Assembly (NCBI RefSeq): GCF_008728515.1
Contig: NC_044979.1
Coordinates: 167,818,037 to 167,882,036, forward strand
DNA length: 64,000 nucleotides
Source of the DNA: Papio anubis
Taxonomy: Eukaryota; Chordata; Mammalia; Primates; Cercopithecidae
Reading direction: 5' to 3'
Shown here: positions 25,526-37,365 of the stretch, in pieces
Layout of the letters: each line of letters begins with the position of its first letter
Numbering within the stretch: position 1 is the first letter of the stretch
Made by a program: the position numbers and the translations under genes
Notes under the pieces: model-generated
What the model was told of the DNA's origin: nothing
Database searches by the model: none
The model's input: the letters and a program-made list of their open reading frames with translations, nothing else

Positions 25526-25770
25526 CTTTATAAATTTAGATGTATCTCTTTTTTTCTAACCCAAGATGTCTTCCTTCATGGGTGAGAATACAAATTATTT
25601 TGCTTAGGGATCCCAAAGAATGACTGTGAAATTCCTGCCCCGTTGGCAGACAGGTGGTGCAGAGATCTCCCACCTCTGGATCTGGTGCTACTCACTCGTC
25701 CATTTCGTGAGCGCACAATGAGCATCTACTCTATGCCCAGATCCCTCCTAGGCTTAGAGAACTAAGGAAG

Positions 25771-25890
25771 GGGAGCTGTCGTCAGGACCTCTCCAGCTAG
25801 GAAAGGATGGAGGGATGGGATGTGCTTTAGGGGAGCTGTCCTCAGGACCTCTCCTGCTGGACAAGGATGGAAGGGTGGGATGCGCTTTAG
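25771..25890. repeat. 60-bp tandem duplication
   Basis: Copies 25771-25830 and 25831-25890 both start GGGAGCTGTC and end GCTTTAG plus one to three bases, differing at only a handful of positions. Confidence 0.92.
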
Positions 25891-26730
25891 GAGGGGTCAC
25901 TCCATCGAACACCATGCAGATGGTGCCCCCACCATGACCTCCAGCATCAGAGGTGTGCGCTGATGGCCTGCGGATGAGCGTGGGAGAAACGAAGGCTCTA
26001 TGCCACTTTGCGTGTGGTCAGAGGCATTTCTCCCAATGCTTCTGCATCCTATTGGTGAGTGACAGGCACACAGCAGGTATGTGCAGTTTCCAGCTGAGGA
26101 TTGTCACTTTGGAGCTCATTTGGGCTGCAAGGTTTCCATTCATGTTACCTACTTGCCCTCCCCCCCACCCCCATTAGGCCTGCTCCCAAGGGAGGCTGAA
26201 ATTCCCAGAATTCTTTATTAACATATTTTTCTTCTGACTCCACTTCCAACAGCCATTTTTATCTCTGACAGCAAGCTGGCCTCTGTCTCTGGGGCTGGAC
26301 AGCATCATGCCCAGATCACTCCATTTTCAGAGCAGGCTTTAGCAGACTCCTGGCTGATGGGAGCCCCAGGGAGGGGAGCGGGGGAGTGAGCGACCTGCCC
26401 CCACTGCAATCACATGGCGAAGGTTACTTTCCCCTCCACCAAGTGGGACCCTTTGCAAAGCATTTGCTCCCTCTGCTTTTGGGTTGTCCTAATTCAGAAG
26501 GCAGGCTGCTGTCTGATTAGCCCAAAATGCTCCTAGAAGCTTCTCCCAAGAAGCACCCATTCAGGCACTACAGCTTCCAAATTACTCAACATTCAATTAG
26601 TTTATAAAAATTCATATTCCTGGAGAAAGTAAAAAAATTGGAAATAGTTTTAGTTGATATAATAGAATTTTTTTAAACCACATTTTGGAAAAAAAAAAAA
26701 AATCATAAATCCCTATAGAAGTAAACTGCT
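25891..26730. other. Intergenic, nothing recognised
   Basis: No gene or clear repeat family; a C-rich run at 26157-26172. Confidence 0.5.
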
Positions 26731-27022
26731 GGCCAGGCAGTGACTCATGCCTGTAATCCCAGCACTTTGGGAGGTAGAGGCAGGTGGATCACCTGAGGTC
26801 AGGAGTTCGAGACTAGCCTGGCCAACTCTGTCTCTAAAAATACAAAAAGAAATTAGCCAGGTGTGGTGGCAGATGCCTGTAATCCCAGCTACTTAGGAGG
26901 CTGACACAGGAGAATCACTTAAACCCGGGAGGTGGAGGTTGCAGTGAGCCGAGATCATGTCATTGCACTGCAGCCTGGACAACAAGAGTGAAACTCCATC
27001 TCAAAAAAAAAAAAAAAAAAAG
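26731..27022 (+). mobile_element. Alu (AluS-like)
   Basis: A dimer with a small deletion in the left arm (GGCCAACTCTGTCTC) and an A20 tail. Confidence 0.93.
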
Positions 27023-27127
27023 GACGAAAAAGTAAACTGCTTTATAACTTTAAATAGTTTTTCACACCTTTACCATGTCTAATCCTTTCAGTAAACCAGT
27101 TCAAGGTTTCATTAATTATGTCTAATT

Positions 27128-27218
27128 TTTGTCATGTTATTATAAATAAGAAAACTAACCAGAGGGAGGTTAAGTAACATGCTCAGGGTTCTATGCTGGG
27201 CCGGACCTAGAACCCATC
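27128..27218 (-). repeat. MIR-like fragment
   Basis: AAGAAAACTAACCAGAGGGA, then GGTTAAGTAACATGCTCAGG, resembles the reversed MIR core. Confidence 0.6.
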
Positions 27219-27389
27219 TCCTCTTTTACTCTTATTGGGTGTTCATTCCACAATCACATCTTAATCTGGGCCCAGATTTAACAGCCTCAGTTCTCCCACC
27301 GAATTCACACAATCCAGATTCATTCATTATATGGCACAAAGATTTCACTAGATGTTCAGAACTACATTGCAGTACAAAAAGTCTACAAA

Positions 27390-28070
27390 TAGCTTCGTAC
27401 ATAATGCTGAGAGTTTGGGTAAGTGAACTATTCAATATTGTGAAATATTACGCAGTCATCAAAACAAAGTTGCAAAAGTATATTTGGTGATATAGCAAAC
27501 CATAATATAATAATACAGAATATGCACAGCAAGCTGACCTTTTTATAATTATATGTATAAATAAAATGCATAGGAAATCATGTGAAAGGATATACCCTAA
27601 GATATTAATGGTGGTTACTTATGGATACTTGGATTATAGGTGATTTTATTGTCTTCAATTCAGTTTTCTGTAGAATCTTCTAATTTTTCTACAGTAAAAG
27701 TACATTTCTTGGGTACTTTTTTTGTTTGTTTTTTTCTGAGACGGAGTCTTGCTCTGTCGCTCAGGCTGGAGTACAGTGGTGCAATCTTGGCTCACTGCAA
27801 CCTCCGCCTCCTGGGTTTAAGCGATTCTCCTGCCTTAGCCTCCTGGGTAGCAGGGATTACAAGTGCATGCCACAATGCCTGGCTAATTTTTGTATTTTTT
27901 TAGTAGAGACAGGGTTTCACCATGTTGGCCAGGCTGGTCTCGAACTCCTGACCTCAAGTGATTTGCCTACCTTGGCCTCCCAAAGTGCTAGGATTACAGG
28001 CATGAGCCACCATGACCGGCATTCTTGGGTACTTTTTAAAGTTTCAAGGTTATTTCAGCAGGAAGACCCA
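27390..28070 (+). mobile_element. Old L1 3' relic, split by an Alu
   Basis: ATTACGCAGTCATCAAAACA, GAAAGGATATACCCTAAGAT and ATTAATGGTGGTTACTTATG follow old L1/HAL1 3' sequence. Confidence 0.6.
27718..28019 (-). mobile_element. Alu (AluS-like)
   Basis: Complete. Flanked by TTCTTGGGTACTTTT on both sides (about 27705-27719 and 28021-28035), a clear target duplication. Confidence 0.95.
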
Positions 28071-28097
28071 TCTGGTTAAAAAACAAATGTGTGTTTG

Positions 28098-28418
28098 GCC
28101 AGGCGCGGTGGCTCACACCTGTAATCCCGGCACTTTGGGAGGCTGAGGAGGGCGGATCACGAGGTCAGGAGATCGAGACCATCCTGGCTAACATGGTGAA
28201 ACCCCGTCTCTACTAAAAATACAAAAAAAATTAGCCGGGCGTGGTGGTGTCCACCTGTAATCCCAGCTACTCGGGAGGCTAAGGCAGGAGAATGGCATGA
28301 ACCTGGGAGGTAGAGCTTGAGGTAAGCCAAGATCGTGTCACTGCACTCCAGCCTTGGCGACAGAGCGAGACTTCGTCTCAAAAAAAAAATAAATAAATAA
28401 ACAAACAAACAAAAACGT
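28098..28418 (+). mobile_element. AluY-like
   Basis: Has AluY-type GATCACGAGGTCAGGAGATC and CATCCTGGCTAACATGG. The tail is (AAAT)n(AAAC)n. GTGTGTTT occurs on both flanks. Confidence 0.93.
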
Positions 28419-28419
28419 G

Positions 28420-30150
28420 TGTTTATGCCTGGGGTAAGTACATTTAATAGTGTAAAAGTTCAGTCATTTCCATCTATTTTATCTCATCCCTAACTGGCTA
28501 TGGATGTTAGTAAACTCAGTTGACTTCTTTGAGGATAAACATAAACATGTTTCACAAGCTTATTGATGTCTACTTTTAGTGAATTTCTTTAGGAAACAGA
28601 AGATTCATTACTAAACATTTTTTTCATGTCTATTATGTTGGGATTGTTCTCCCCAGAAACTGTGTATTGCTGCTCAAACCTAAAGACAATTACTGTACTC
28701 TTTACTGGACAAAATCACAAAACCACTGAGTAGCCCACCCCGAATTGTGTTCCCTCAGAGACGACCACTGCCTCCAAGTCTTTTTTATCTATTTCTGCTT
28801 GATCTGTCATCAGATTTCCCTGAGTTGCTGTTCAAACATGTCCACATTTCTTTCATTTCTCTACTCCATTCCCACCCGACTCCGTTTCATCGGAGGACTT
28901 GGCATCTTTCTCTCTCACTTGAGCCTCGTGGCTTTCACACTCTGGTAGCTGAGGCCGCCTTTGTTCAAAGGGCTCTCTACCAGGAGGCACACAAAGTAAG
29001 GTGACACGTGTGCTGGTTTTCCCAGGACAGTTGACATCTGTCATCCTGACTTAATTAGTAGACGTTCCCTCTTCCACTCGCGAATGTGCCCTGATTTGGA
29101 CAATAATTTTTATAGTCCTACTAATGATGAGAAAAACATTGAAGATGGAAGCTGTTCTCAGTGGGGACGGTCCCTTGCCCCTTTTTTGGCCTCTGTGTCT
29201 TGGCTCATGCTAATCTTTCTTGTACTCGGTGACAAAAATGATCTCTTGTTCCTGTGAGAATTCTGACGTTATTACTTCTTAATCTGGATGGTCATCTAGT
29301 GCTTCTCAGACTGATGATCTGTGTATGTTTTCTTTTAACCACCCGTCTCAAACAGTTCAATTCAAATCCTCATTTCAGAGCCACACAAAAATGCATGTGA
29401 GTAAGACTCATTCTTGCAGAGAAAAAAAAAACAAAATAGGCTGGAACCAAAGTCTGCTCATTCACAGATTGCTTTCCCCCACCCTGGCTCTCTTAAGAGC
29501 CACATCAGGACTGGATTCTCCCAGGTTTTCCTTCAGAGTGGAGAGAAACACAGCAGTCGTTGCCTTGGAAACTCTGTCCAGGGGCTGGCATCACGGGACT
29601 TGGCTCGCCTGCTCTGTGGCTGACATCCAAAGCTGACTCACTTAAGTTTTGATTGGTTATGGCTTCGCTAAGAGGGACATAGCGATTGAGGAGAGAGGAC
29701 AGGGGAACTTAAGCAAGTGAAATGACTATAGCAAGACATCTGTCTTTTTCACAGAGTAACTCAAATGATGGCAAAAGAAATAACCAGTGCACTTTAATAA
29801 TTAAGAGTCTTGATGAAATGTTGGCAGCCAGAGATGCCCGTGTCTGAATCCAGTTCAGAATTCCATGAGCTGATTCAAGAATATCTTCAAGACGTGCACG
29901 TGGTGCCACCTACAACTGTTCTTACACAGCAGCAGCAAATGTGGGTGGTTCTTCTATTCTAAGCTTCTTTTGTGGTCTTGGTTCTCCAATGGGCAGAATT
30001 TTGTCAATATCCATCAGATTACAGATGCTTTAGATGAGTCTCTATCAGCTATCAATCGAGGTTTCCATTTCAAATCAATACTTAATTAAAATAACAAAAC
30101 ATTTCTGATTGCTTTTTTAGATTACTTTTAAAAGGAAACCTACAGAGCAT
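28420..30150. other. Intergenic, nothing recognised
   Basis: No supported gene; no repeat family identified by eye. Confidence 0.5.
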
Positions 30151-30154
30151 CCTA

Positions 30155-30295
30155 ACGCAACCCCCTCTTTCTATAGATGAGGAAACCTAGCTTGGGAGAT
30201 GGACGCCAGGGATGTGAATTGCTCCAGTTGTTAGAGGCTCAGTAGGACACAGACCCCAAGGCTCTAGGACTCCCAGTGTGCTGGAACCTCACAGA
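30155..30295 (-). repeat. MIR-like relic
   Basis: TTTCTATAGATGAGGAAACC and a downstream CCAGTTGTTAGAGGCTCAGT with CCCAAGGCTC fit a reversed MIR. Confidence 0.55.
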
Positions 30296-31294
30296 ATTAC
30301 CACTTTGCCTCTGCTACGTTCTGTGGAGTATAATCACTTAATGCATGAGTATTTTTTTTAATCTGTTTCAGCAAATGGAAGTCTGGCATAAAATGTAGTT
30401 GCCTGAATTCACTTTAAAGCTTTGGACAATGTTGTCATTCTGAATAATGTGCTTTGGAGATCTTGACCCATAACAAGATAGCACTGCTCCTTAATCTTTC
30501 CAAAGGAATCTATAGCGTTAACACAGATAGAGCGTTCCTGCAAAGTCTCGTGTGAGTCAGACACATTAGCAAGGTGATCAGAAATGTACTTATTCTGGAA
30601 GACTGCCGCCTCTCAGCTGGCAACTCCGAAGTGATCTGGCAAACACAGCATTAAGGACTCAGAAAGCATTGGGGGAGGGGATTTAGTAACAAATCTGAGT
30701 CATGAAAACAGGAAACGAGGGAAAGAGAAAACATAATTAACTTCCAGCGTAGAATGCTAGTGCCTCAGGGACAATACTGAAAAAGCTGTTAGCAGTCTGA
30801 GAGGGGCTGCATCGGGGACAGGGGGTGGCCTTGACTATTATTTTATTTTAATTAAGAATCTTGGTTACAAGAGTGAAGGGATAAAGTCAGGCTGCAATGA
30901 GGCGACCTTCCTGTTGGACAGGGCCTCCTGCAGCTACTGAGTTTCCCACTGTGTTTGTGCACAGGCTGGACACGATGAATGTTTACGTGGTGAAATGCGG
31001 CCCCTTGTGGCCTGGTTCGGAAAACATAACAAAAAAGTCCGACTCACAGCCTCAGAGTAATACTAACCTACTTTACAGCGTGTCAAACAGTGACACTGAA
31101 AAAATGACTACGGTACTCAGCAAAGTTAGTAATCACACCAAAACGCACCAACATATAAAAGAACCATTTTATTCAAGAAAGCCGGGAAGAACTGTCCCCT
31201 AAGCCAACTCGTGTCACATTTGAACGTGCCTGGGGACCCCCTGGCATGTTGTTGCAGCAGCACAGGTTTGGTTCAGCAGGCCTGGACGAGGCAT
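30296..31294. other. Intergenic, nothing recognised
   Basis: A 101-codon plus ORF (30897-31202) has no family resemblance that I recognise and no splice or poly(A) context. Confidence 0.5.
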
Positions 31295-31308
31295 GAGGGT
31301 CTGCATTT

Positions 31309-31606
31309 TATTTATTTACTTACTTGCTTACTTGTTTTGAGATAGGCCTGTCGCCCAGGACGGAGTGCAGTGGCGAGATGACGGCTCACTGCAGCCTCGA
31401 CCTCCCAGGCTCAAGCAGTCCTCTCACTTCAGCCTCCAGGGTAGCTGGGACTGCAAGTGCACGCTACCATACCTGCTAATTTTTTATTTTTTCATAGAGA
31501 CAGGGTCTTGCTATGTTGCCCAGGCCAGTCTCCTAGACTCAAGTGATCCTCCTGCCTCGGCCTCCCAAAGTGCCAGGATTTCAGGTGGGAGCCACTGTGC
31601 CCAGCC
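31309..31606 (-). mobile_element. Alu (AluJ-like)
   Basis: Diverged dimer; the tail complement is (TTTA/CTTA)n. Target duplication AGGGTCTGCATTT occurs at about 31296-31308 and again from 31607. Confidence 0.94.
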
Positions 31607-31619
31607 AGGGTCTGCATTT

Positions 31620-33158
31620 CTGATAAGCCTCAGCAATTCCCACCCTGAGAGTGGCCAGTGGCTCAAGGGAAGGGTTGGCCAGGTCTCCTCTATCAGGGCC
31701 TCCTCACTCCAGGACCACAGGCCTCTGGAGGGCATTCTCTGCCTTGCTTTGGCCTCCCCGGGGTTACAATTCTTTCCCACACCCAAGCACTGAGAAGCCT
31801 GGGGAGCTACTTTTCTTTCGCATCTTCCAGTTCCAGGGTCTCCTTGCCCCAGCTCGAGGTCATCATTTCCCCGTAAGAAAGAGTGTCCTGTGGGGAGACA
31901 GCCCACTCCCCGACACCTTCCTAGCCTACTCTGGACCTTCCTGCTGCAGGAAGCAACCATTCCAGGCTGGCAACTGACTGTGTCTTATGGATTCCACAGT
32001 CATGAAAGCCACAGGTTTCTTTCTTGATCACTGAAAGCAGCAGGTGGTTGTCAATGCCATTGCCTCCAAGTCTCCTCTTGGGATGTGCATGTCTGAAGGT
32101 GGCATTAATGTGTATCTGCCAGGCTTCTCCCTTGCACCCAGACAGCGTGCACTGAGGCCCACTCCGGCATCTTGTTTCCAGTGTCAGAGTGGCACTCACA
32201 CCCCACCCCACTCCCAGTCCCCAGAATTCATTGTATTTGGTTAGGAAGAAAATCTTTAATACGAAGTATTTTTAACCCGGTGTGGGAGGAGAAAGACAGA
32301 ATAAATACAACAGTAGAATCATCACAGATGGGTAATTACACACGTAAATGAGCTCAATTTGGTTAATTTCCCTTGAGTTCCTATTTACCTGGTTAACATT
32401 TTATGCTAGCCCCACATCACCACTGAATTTTGGGGTACTTTCTTTTTACTCTTCAACGTCAATTCCAAAATACGAAAAGCAATTTTGAATAGTTTGGTGG
32501 AACCATTTTTCTCAGCTTATTTTTTTTTCAGATTTTTCCATTTACCATCATAACTGGTCTACAAAGTATGAATTGCCTCTAGTGTACAGAATCCTACAAC
32601 ATGTTGGATCTCAGGAAAACACAACCCTAGTATTCCAGGAACAGTTCCCACAAAACTAGAATACAAAATCTAAGTAATAAGGTCAGACCATGCTGAAGTC
32701 ATTTAAGAATAATGAAGTGGGAGAAACGACATCGGGCTGAGAAATCAGCAAGGGCTTCCTAGAGGAAGTGGCACTCAAGCAAGATCTTGAAGGACAAAGA
32801 ACTGTATGTATAGAAAAGGATCAGGTGTGAGACACAGAGAGTACACAGGGCATAGTCAGGGGATATCTGCAGATCATTAGAAAGTCAGGACCAAGGACCC
32901 GGAGAGACAATTGAGGGCTGTGGGAATTAGAGACACAGGAATAATCGCTGAAATCCTGGCAGGGCAGAAGTATCCAAGAGAGACTGCAGAGAGAGAAATG
33001 AGGGCAAAGGCAGAGCCGGGGAGAAGCAGGAGGAAGATGAACTCCAGCAAAGCAGAAGCAAGGAGGCAGGAGGCCACCGGGAAAGACAGACGCCATCAAT
33101 GCCCGAGGATGACAGCACACTTGTTTTTTGTTTCATAAAAATTTTCAAACAATACACA
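31620..33158. other. Intergenic, nothing recognised
   Basis: GC-moderate DNA with overlapping ORFs on both strands (31511-31977) that look like chance. No gene supported. Confidence 0.5.
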
Positions 33159-33159
33159 G

Positions 33160-33430
33160 GCCAGGTGCTGTGGCTCATGCCAGCACTTTGGGAGGCCAAG
33201 TGGGGAGGATCACCTGAGGTCATAAGTTCGAGACCAGCCTGGCCGACATGGGGAAACCCCATCCCTACCAAAAAATACAAAACTTAGCCGGGTGTGGTGG
33301 CACATGCTTGTAATCCCAGCTACTTGGGAGGCTGAGGCAGGAGAATCACTTGAACCCAGAGGCAAAGGTTGCAGTAAGCCAAGATGGCACCACTGCACTC
33401 CAGCCTGGGTGACAGAGTGAGACGATCTAA
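33160..33430 (+). mobile_element. Alu, no A-tail left
   Basis: The head lacks the CTGTAATCC segment (GGCTCATGCCAGCACTTTGG), the right arm is complete, and the tail is reduced to CTAAAATAA. Confidence 0.92.
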
Positions 33431-33433
33431 AAT

Positions 33434-33955
33434 AAACCACATGTACTCAAAAGTGCAGATATAATGAACCCCTACCCATGCCCATTCATAAATAATCAGC
33501 AGAGATTAAGATGAGGGCCATACTATCCCTTTTGCTGTGTGGTTACTTTACCGACATTTTACCACAAACCCCAGGCCCCACGGCATCCAGCCCCTGCATA
33601 CGTCATTATGCTTCGCTCAGAAATGTGGGCAATCAAGAAGAAAATGTTAAAGGAGAGGACAATTTAAAATCATTGGAAATTTTAGGGATTTCAGACAGAG
33701 AGTAACACTGTGTAGGAACTCACCGGCGGCCTTCAAGAGAGTAGTTTCAGCAAGATGCCTGGAGCGACGACCAAAGGCCCAGAGTGGAAGTCCCTAGTGG
33801 GCAAAGTCAGCCCGGTTAAAAATACGAGTGCAGTTCAGCGAGGTGCCTGGGCCACAGGAGGGCTCTCTGTCACCAAGATGAGACGTAAGTATGCTTGCGG
33901 GTCAAGATAAAGAATCAATAGAGTAGTTAGAGAATGAAGATGTGAGTAAACAGAT
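33434..33955. other. Intergenic, nothing recognised
   Basis: No gene or repeat identified. Confidence 0.5.
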
Positions 33956-33964
33956 ACTCGATGC

Positions 33965-34160
33965 AGCAACATTCATTCGTTCCACTGAAGATGAAATGAG
34001 CACGTATTACCGGGCTGCATTCTTTTTGGCCCAGGCCACAAGACGGATAAAATCCCTGCCCTCGTGGAGCTAACACTCCAGTGGCGGGACAGACATTAAA
34101 CAAACAAATGTAAAATACAATGCCCAGCAATGATAACCGCAATAAAGTAAAATAAATGAC
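33965..34160. repeat. L2/MIR-class relic
   Basis: GATAAAATCCCTGCCCTCGT with GGAGCTAACACTCCAGTGGC and ACAGACATTAAACAAACAAA is the usual ancient repeat pattern. Confidence 0.65.
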
Positions 34161-34504
34161 TCAAAGGAGGTGGCACATGACAGAGCCAAGAAGACACATG
34201 AAGAGGTGAGAGCTTGAAAGAGAGGCCAGACAGGACCTCTGGGCAGAAGAGGGGCTGGGGGATCTGGTAGCCAGAGAATCTCAAGGGAGGGACAACAGCA
34301 GGGGAGGGAACTCACGCTGAGTTCACTGTGTTTTATAGAAGAAAAAGAAGAGAGAAGCTTAGGACTTCTAAACCCTTCTAGACGCTAAGATTGCTAATAA
34401 TATATTAACTGACACAATGTCCCTTTATGTGTTTTACTGCGAAAAAACAAGCTCAGAGCGAGGCAAGAAGGCAGCCATGCACGGAAGGAAGGCACTGGGT
34501 CTGT

Positions 34505-34678
34505 TTATTAGCCAAGTGGGACTTCAGGCAATGTAAAGTCTCTGAGTCTCAGTTTCTGCATGTGTGAAATGGATATGATGCTTCCTATGGAAGGGGTTTC
34601 TGTGAGAATGAGGTGGTATCACACATGGAGCCCAAGCACAGTGCTCGGCACCTCCTAAATGATCGTTAAGTGCTATCT
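34505..34678 (+). repeat. MIR
   Basis: GTCTCTGAGTCTCAGTTTCT, GTGTGAAATGGATATGATGC and GCACAGTGCTCGGCACCTCC in MIR order. Confidence 0.75.
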
Positions 34679-34699
34679 TAGAAAAAAAAAAAAAAGGGA

Positions 34700-35724
34700 G
34701 GCAGTTGTGACGGTCAAAAAGCAGCTGTCCCGTTTTGGAAAGAACCCTTAGAAGGCTTCCTAAGATTTCTCCTCAAAATGGCTACGTGCTCTTCTTTTTG
34801 GTCTGGAAAATGTTATGCAATCAAACACACGCTTTACTTTCTCAAAATTTCTACTGTTCTCAACAAGCCCCCAAAATTCCAAGCCCCGCAGCTCCTGGTA
34901 AGGGTGGACAACGGTTAACGGAGAGAAACGTGAAAGTGACAACATCCTGGAGAAACCTAAATTATCACATTTCCTCAAATCCACACAGTAGGTTCATGGA
35001 GTCTCACTTCCCCGCTTTGAACTTTTCTCATTTCATTTCAGGGTTACATGAATTAGAAGGTTGAAGAGCCCTTGAAGGGTCACCTTGTCCATCTCTGCCT
35101 TAAAATTAGATAAGGAATAACTAAAAACCATGGTGGTAATTGTTCAGGGAGAAAAAAAAAGTGTTACAGATTTCATTTAATTTTGTTAAGCTAATTAGCA
35201 GAGGTCGACAGAGCCAACTTGAATGAAATGAGGCCAGTTCTATTTGAAATCACATTTAGGCCAATAAAACTCTGGGCCCCAGCACATCCATTCCTCATCC
35301 CACCCTTCTCTACCTTCCAGCTTATTATCACTGGGATTTAAACGGGTGTGACTATCCCCAAGAAACTATAACTCTATAAACTGGCCTTGACTGCACTCAT
35401 GCCCTCGTGATCAGCTGCCTAAATAATGAATTAGCCCACAGATAGAACTCAGCTCTCACTAAAAAAATTAATGATCAATACCCAAAATATGTCAGATTAG
35501 ATCAAAAAATAAGTTATTCTCCCTCAGTTCAAAAGTGATTGCCAACAAACTGTCTCTGCATGTTCACTCAAGCAACTGCCCAGTTATTTATCCTATCAGG
35601 GGAGAACAAAATAGATGTACATAATATCAACTACTTGTATAAAATTTTAAGTCATTTGTTTCAGGTATTTTGGGTTTTCTCCAGGAGAGGTGGAGAACGT
35701 GGCTGTAATCCCTAAAGTCTTAGA
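34700..35724. other. Intergenic, nothing recognised
   Basis: No gene or clear repeat family. Confidence 0.5.
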
Positions 35725-35727
35725 ATG

Positions 35728-36028
35728 AGACTCGGCACAGTGGCTCACGCCTGTAATCCCAGCACTTTGGGAGGCTGAGGCAGGCAGATCACTTGAGGCC
35801 AGGAGTTTGAGACCAGCCTGGCCAACATGGTGAAACCCTGTCTCTACTATAAAAATACAAGAATTAGCCAGGTGTGATGGCACATGCCCGTAGTCCCAGC
35901 TACTTGGGAGACTGAGGCACAAGAACCGCTTGAACCCAGGAGGCGGAGGTTGCAGTGAGCCCAGATTGCGCCGCTGCACTCCAGCCTAGGTAACAGAGTG
36001 GGACTTTATCTCAAAATAAATAAAATCA
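35728..36028 (+). mobile_element. Alu (AluS-like)
   Basis: Complete dimer, slightly diverged, with the short (AAAT)n tail CTCAAAATAAATAAAATC. Confidence 0.94.
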
Positions 36029-36525
36029 TATTTCCAGACATGGCTAACTTTAAAAAAATAAGTTTCATTTTAGACATACTAAATGAAAAGATGTTAGAAC
36101 TTGTTCTTTTGGGTGTTGAGAAGTCATTTTCTCTTTTCAACTTTAAGTCAAAACAGTATAGAAGGAATACACAGCAATATGCTGGAAACCCAGCTGGGGT
36201 GGGGGAAGCCTTCATTTTTTAGCACTTGCTGATTTCTCAGGTGTAAATATCCCCACCATGGCCAGTTTCAAGCTACCAACAGTTTAATGACCAGCTGAAA
36301 AATTCCTGAAAAATTGATAATTGGTTCTCCCCTGCACACCACTGGAGCTAGACAAAGAGGCGACTGGTCTAAGATTTCTTTCACACCCTGTCTTATTTGG
36401 TTAGTAAACTCAGTTGTTAAATAAACCACTAAAAAGTGTGAATTTCATACCACATAATCACATTTAAACAAGCTTTTAAATATGGTTCTCATCCTAGGTG
36501 ATCATTAAAACTCAGGTTATAAAAT
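36029..36525. other. Intergenic, nothing recognised
   Basis: No feature recognised. Confidence 0.5.
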
Positions 36526-36529
36526 AATA

Positions 36530-37045
36530 TTCAATTATATAGAAATATTTTTAGGAAATATTTTAAGTGAAAATAGTGTGACCAGTATGACCCCAAATTT
36601 GCATATAAAAATGACTAGAAGGATATACCCCAAAATGTGAATAATTATTAATTTTAAGATTATGTGCTTTATTTCCTTCTTTGTGCTTTTTTTTTTTTTT
36701 TTTGAGATGGAGTCTCGCTCTGTCACCCAGGCCGGAGTGCAGTGGCATGATCTCAGCTCACTGCAAGCTCCACCTCCTGGGTTCACGCCATTCTCCTCTC
36801 TCAGCCTCCCGAGTAGCTGGGAGTACAGGCGCCCGCCACCACGCCCGGCTAATTTCTTGTATTTTTAGTAGAGATAGGGTTTCACCGTGTTAGCCAGGAT
36901 GGTCTCAATCTCCTGACCTCGTGATTCACCCACCTCGGCCTCCCAAAGTGCTGGGATTACAGGCGTGAGCCACCACGCCCAGCCATGCTTTTTTCTATTT
37001 TTCAAATTTTGTGCAATGTTTACAACTGGAAAAAAAAATAAAGCC
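36530..37045 (+). mobile_element. Old L1/HAL1 3' relic, split by an Alu
   Basis: TAGAAGGATATACCCCAAAA and TTTTTCAAATTTTGTGCAAT lie on either side of the Alu and follow old L1 3' sequence. Confidence 0.55.
36688..36985 (-). mobile_element. AluY-like
   Basis: Low-divergence copy with T17 tail complement, TTAGCCAGGATGGTCTC and CACTGCAAGCTCCACCTCCT, as in AluY. Confidence 0.94.
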
Positions 37046-37199
37046 AATAAATGTTACATAGTTTAGAAAAAAATATATAGCATTTCAGATTATGTCATTA
37101 GAATCTTACAAATAGACTGGCTAGAAGACTGAATCAGATTGACTCTATTTAAATAAGGCTAAACCTTTATCCTTTATTTTTATGATGTTTTACTGCTTT

Positions 37200-37365
37200 C
37201 AAAGTACTGTCGTATACATTATCTAATTTGATCATCCTTGACGCAGGGAAGACAGGTTATTATACTTTCACTATACAGATGCAAAAACAGATGATTACAT
37301 GATTTGCCCCTGATCACATGGCTAATAAAGCAGTTAAACTGGGACTTTGACCCTGGATTTCTGGT
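37200..37365 (-). repeat. MIR
   Basis: ATTATCTAATTTGATCATCC, CTATACAGATGCAAAAACAG and TGATCACATGGCTAATAAAG follow the reversed MIR. Confidence 0.7.

Noticed and set aside
27726..28079. 117-codon ORF
   Set aside because: Typical translated Alu (SVAQAGVQWCNLGSLQPPPPGF), a common false gene.
30897..31202. 101-codon ORF in intergenic DNA
   Set aside because: No familiar domain, splice sites or transcript signals; the length is plausible by chance.
31365..31977. Overlapping ORFs of 108-149 codons on both strands
   Set aside because: Part lies in an Alu, and the rest has no recognisable protein or splice structure.
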